From Variovorax sp. (lineage in GTDB: Bacteria > Pseudomonadota > Gammaproteobacteria > Burkholderiales > Burkholderiaceae_C), in NCBI GenBank assembly GCA_028292145.1, contig JAQGMX010000500.1:1-7622 (forward strand): 7,622 nucleotides of DNA, given 5' to 3'. Below are positions 6,027 through 7,622 of the stretch, in pieces. The position numbers and the translations under genes were made by a program. Every line of letters starts with the position of its first letter. The stretch's first letter is position 1. Below the pieces are notes generated by a model. It did not search any database. It was given only the letters and a program-made list of their open reading frames with translations, and was not told where the DNA came from.

Positions 6027-6184
6027 TGGGTTTTTTGGCGGTTTTGACTGACGCCGAAGCTATACTCAGCCCGACTTTCTCAAGCGCCGGATTCTAAGCG
6101 GCGCTTCCGTCCGCACTGTCCTACCCCCTCGCCACGCGAGTTCTTGCAGAGCGGATCCGTCGAATCGATACGGGATTTCCAGAG
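6027..6184. promoter_or_regulatory. Divergent promoter region and structured leader between tyrS and the M23 gene
   Basis: This 158-bp region must serve both genes. On the plus strand TATACT at 6061-6066 matches the -10 consensus at five of six bases. TTGACT at 6044-6049 resembles a -35 box, but the spacer is only 11 nt, so the two cannot form a standard sigma-70 promoter; the -35 is unassigned. Downstream are three potential hairpins: AAGCGCCG/CGGCGCTT (6082-6089 with 6099-6106), CTCGC/GCGAG (6128-6132 with 6136-6140), and ATCCGT with ACGGGAT (6155-6160 with 6170-6176, one bulged G). None has a terminator T-run. If TATACT is used, the M23 mRNA has a leader of about 110 nt. Confidence 0.45.
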
Positions 6185-7537
6185 TTGATCAAAGCCATTC
6201 TTGCTGCTGAAGAGCTGTTCGCCCTTCGCGTCGCTCACGTTCTAAAGACTTATCCGAAGCAGATCGGTACCGTGATCGGTGCGTTCCTGCTTTGCGCAGG
6301 CGGCGGCGCCTTCGCCGTGGCCTCGCTGGGTCCGGATGCCTCCGACCTCCCAGTGAAGCAGGTGCTCGAAGCCGTCAAGCCGATCGCCTTCGAAGAGCAG
6401 GCCGAGGCGCTCGACACCCATTCCTTCACGCTGTTCCGCACCGAGATCACGCGCTCGAGCGACACCGTCGAGGCGCTGCTCAAGCGCCTGGGCATTGCCG
6501 ATCCGGCGGCTGCTTCCTTCCTGCGCGGCAATACCGACGCCCGCAATGCGCTCCTGAGCCGGCCCGGCCGCATGGTCACGGCCGAAGCCACGCGCGACAA
6601 CACACTGCAGCGTTTAAGCGCCCGCTGGATTCCGGACGGAAGCGGCGCATTCAAGCGCCTGGTCGTTTCCTGGTCGGGTCGCGCTTTCACAATCCGTACC
6701 GAAGAAGAAAAACTCACCGCTTCCAGCCGGCTCGCCAGCGGCGTGGTCCGCACCACGCTTTTCGATGCCACCGACAAGGCCGAGATCCCCGACGCCGTCG
6801 CCAGCCAGCTGGCCGATGTGTTTGCCGGCGACGTCGATTTCCGTGGTCTGCGCAAGGGCGACCGGTTCGCGGTGGTCTACGAGACGTTTGAAGCAGAAGG
6901 CCAGTCGCTGCGCACCGGTCGCGTGCTTTCGGCCGAATTCGAGAGCAACGGCCAGAAGCATCAGGCGATGTGGTTCCAGGAACCCGGTCAAAAGGGTGGC
7001 TACTATCGCCCGAACGGCGAAAGCCTGGTGCGCGCCTATCTGTCGTCGCCAGTGGAGTTCTCGCGCATCTCGAGCGGTTTCTCGATGCGCCTTCACCCGA
7101 TCCTGAACAGCTGGCGCCAGCACAACGGCACCGATTTCGCTGCACCGACCGGCACCGCAGTGCGTTCCGTCGGCGATGGAACGGTCGATTTCGCGGGCCA
7201 GCAGAGCGGCTACGGCAACATCGTCATCGTCAACCATCGCAACAACCAGCAGACGGTCTACGCGCATCTGAGCCGCATGGACGTTCGCACCGGCCAGAAC
7301 GTGACGCAGGGTCAGTTCATCGGCGCGGTCGGTTCCACCGGTTGGGCGACCGGGCCGCATCTGCACTTCGAATTCCGCGTGAACGGCGCTTTCGTCGATC
7401 CGCTCACGGCGATTGCGCAGCAGACCGGCGGCGCCGTTCTAAGCGCTGCGTCGCGTCCGGCTTTTGCTCGCCTGGCCATCGCCACGCGCATGGAACTGTC
7501 GGCCGCTTTCTCCGTCGTTCAGGCGAGCGCAGACTGA
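6185..7537 (+). CDS. Membrane-anchored M23 (LytM/lysostaphin-type) murein endopeptidase
   Basis: Zinc metallopeptidase expected to cut peptide cross-links of peptidoglycan in the periplasm; 450 residues. An N-terminal cytoplasmic stretch (1-26) and one hydrophobic segment (about 27-48, IGTVIGAFLLCAGGGAFAV) anchor it in the inner membrane. The middle region (about 80-270) has the layout of the OapA/LysM-like and beta domains found in MepM-type proteins. The LytM domain (about 285-410) has all metal and catalytic residues: H313 and D317 in HNGTD, H361 in YAHLS, and H394 in GPHLHFEF. The TTG start at 6185 is chosen because the frame has no ATG, GTG or TTG between the in-frame stop at 6095 and 6185. 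The only ribosome-site candidate is GGGA at 6172-6175. It is divergent from tyrS and overlaps anmK, which points to a wall turnover and recycling role. Relation to MepM is by architecture only, so I give no symbol. Confidence 0.94.
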   Translation: MIKAILAAEELFALRVAHVLKTYPKQIGTVIGAFLLCAGGGAFAVASLGPDASDLPVKQVLEAVKPIAFEEQAEALDTHSFTLFRTEITRSSDTVEALLKRLGIADPAAASFLRGNTDARNALLSRPGRMVTAEATRDNTLQRLSARWIPDGSGAFKRLVVSWSGRAFTIRTEEEKLTASSRLASGVVRTTLFDATDKAEIPDAVASQLADVFAGDVDFRGLRKGDRFAVVYETFEAEGQSLRTGRVLSAEFESNGQKHQAMWFQEPGQKGGYYRPNGESLVRAYLSSPVEFSRISSGFSMRLHPILNSWRQHNGTDFAAPTGTAVRSVGDGTVDFAGQQSGYGNIVIVNHRNNQQTVYAHLSRMDVRTGQNVTQGQFIGAVGSTGWATGPHLHFEFRVNGAFVDPLTAIAQQTGGAVLSAASRPAFARLAIATRMELSAAFSVVQASAD

Positions 7538-7622
7538 CCAGGCTTTACATCGGCCTCATGTCCGGCACATCGCTCGACGGTGTGGACGGTGTGCTGGTCG
7601 ACTTGAGCGACGACGCGATCCG
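7534..7622 (+). CDS. anmK: Anhydro-N-acetylmuramic acid kinase, N-terminus (3' truncated by window end)
   Basis: Only about 29 residues are visible, but YIGLMSGTSLDGVDGVLVD is the diagnostic N-terminal ATP-binding signature of AnmK. This cytoplasmic kinase opens and phosphorylates 1,6-anhydro-MurNAc to MurNAc-6-phosphate in cell wall recycling. No ATG, GTG or TTG occurs in frame in the ~45 bases before the signature. The internal ATG 7558 would cut off YIGL and leave the glycine-rich loop at the very end, so CTG 7534 is the most likely start. It gives a leader of four residues before YIGLMSGTS, close to the E. coli arrangement. AGGCGAG at 7521-7527 is a fair ribosome site 6 nt before it. The CTG overlaps the TGA of the M23 gene (CTGA, 7534-7537), the arrangement expected for translational coupling. 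Family is nearly certain; the start codon is inferred. Confidence 0.93.
   Translation, partial: MTRLYIGLMSGTSLDGVDGVLVDLSDDAI

Noticed and set aside
6044..6066. TTGACT plus TATACT as a sigma-70 promoter for the M23 gene
   Set aside because: The 11-nt spacer is far too short for a standard promoter; I keep only the -10-like box as a candidate.
6614..7366. Minus-strand frame opposite the M23 gene
   Set aside because: Antisense to an intact peptidase domain, with no start signal or recognisable domain.
1..7622. CRISPR array, tRNA, rRNA, transposase, or defence system
   Set aside because: I looked for regularly spaced long repeats, cloverleaf-like segments and DDE/recombinase signatures on both strands and found none.

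Overview
The window looks like a chromosomal segment of a betaproteobacterium, most likely order Burkholderiales. This rests on the GC-rich core genes, the phoH-ybeY pair, a KMSKS-type tyrS divergent from an M23 peptidase gene, and anmK directly behind the peptidase. The assignment comes from recalled family features and gene order; no database search was run.

Layout. Positions 1-396 hold the 3' end of a YihY/BrkB-family membrane protein. From there to about 2420 the DNA is sparsely coding and clearly AT-richer: 1201-1260 has 25 G+C of 60 bases, against 47 of 60 at 2881-2940. This stretch carries an orphan NarL/LuxR-type response regulator (about 932-1648), two gaps of more than 400 bp without convincing genes (397-931 and 1649-2062), and a 57-residue single-pass membrane protein (2063-2236) with a good ribosome binding site. 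Composition changes abruptly at the start of phoH (about 2422-2431). phoH (PhoH/YbeZ-type ATPase) and ybeY (endoribonuclease) form a tight pair for rRNA maturation and ribosome quality control. Immediately after ybeY lies an 8-bp-periodic repeat into which the convergent cation diffusion facilitator gene ends.

On the minus strand, tyrS (6026-4794) is followed after 14 nt by the cation diffusion facilitator gene (4779-3853), probably as one transcript. Divergent from tyrS is a membrane-anchored M23 (LytM-type) murein endopeptidase (6185-7537). Its stop codon overlaps the probable CTG start of anmK (7534 onward, cut by the window end), which links wall cleavage to anhydro-MurNAc recycling.

Most of the window is ordinary housekeeping DNA. 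The parts worth a second look are the AT-richer block before phoH with its orphan regulator and small membrane protein, the octanucleotide array at the ybeY/transporter junction, the structured leader and TTG start of the M23 gene, and the CTG-coupled anmK start. I found no CRISPR array, tRNA, rRNA, transposase or recognisable defence system.
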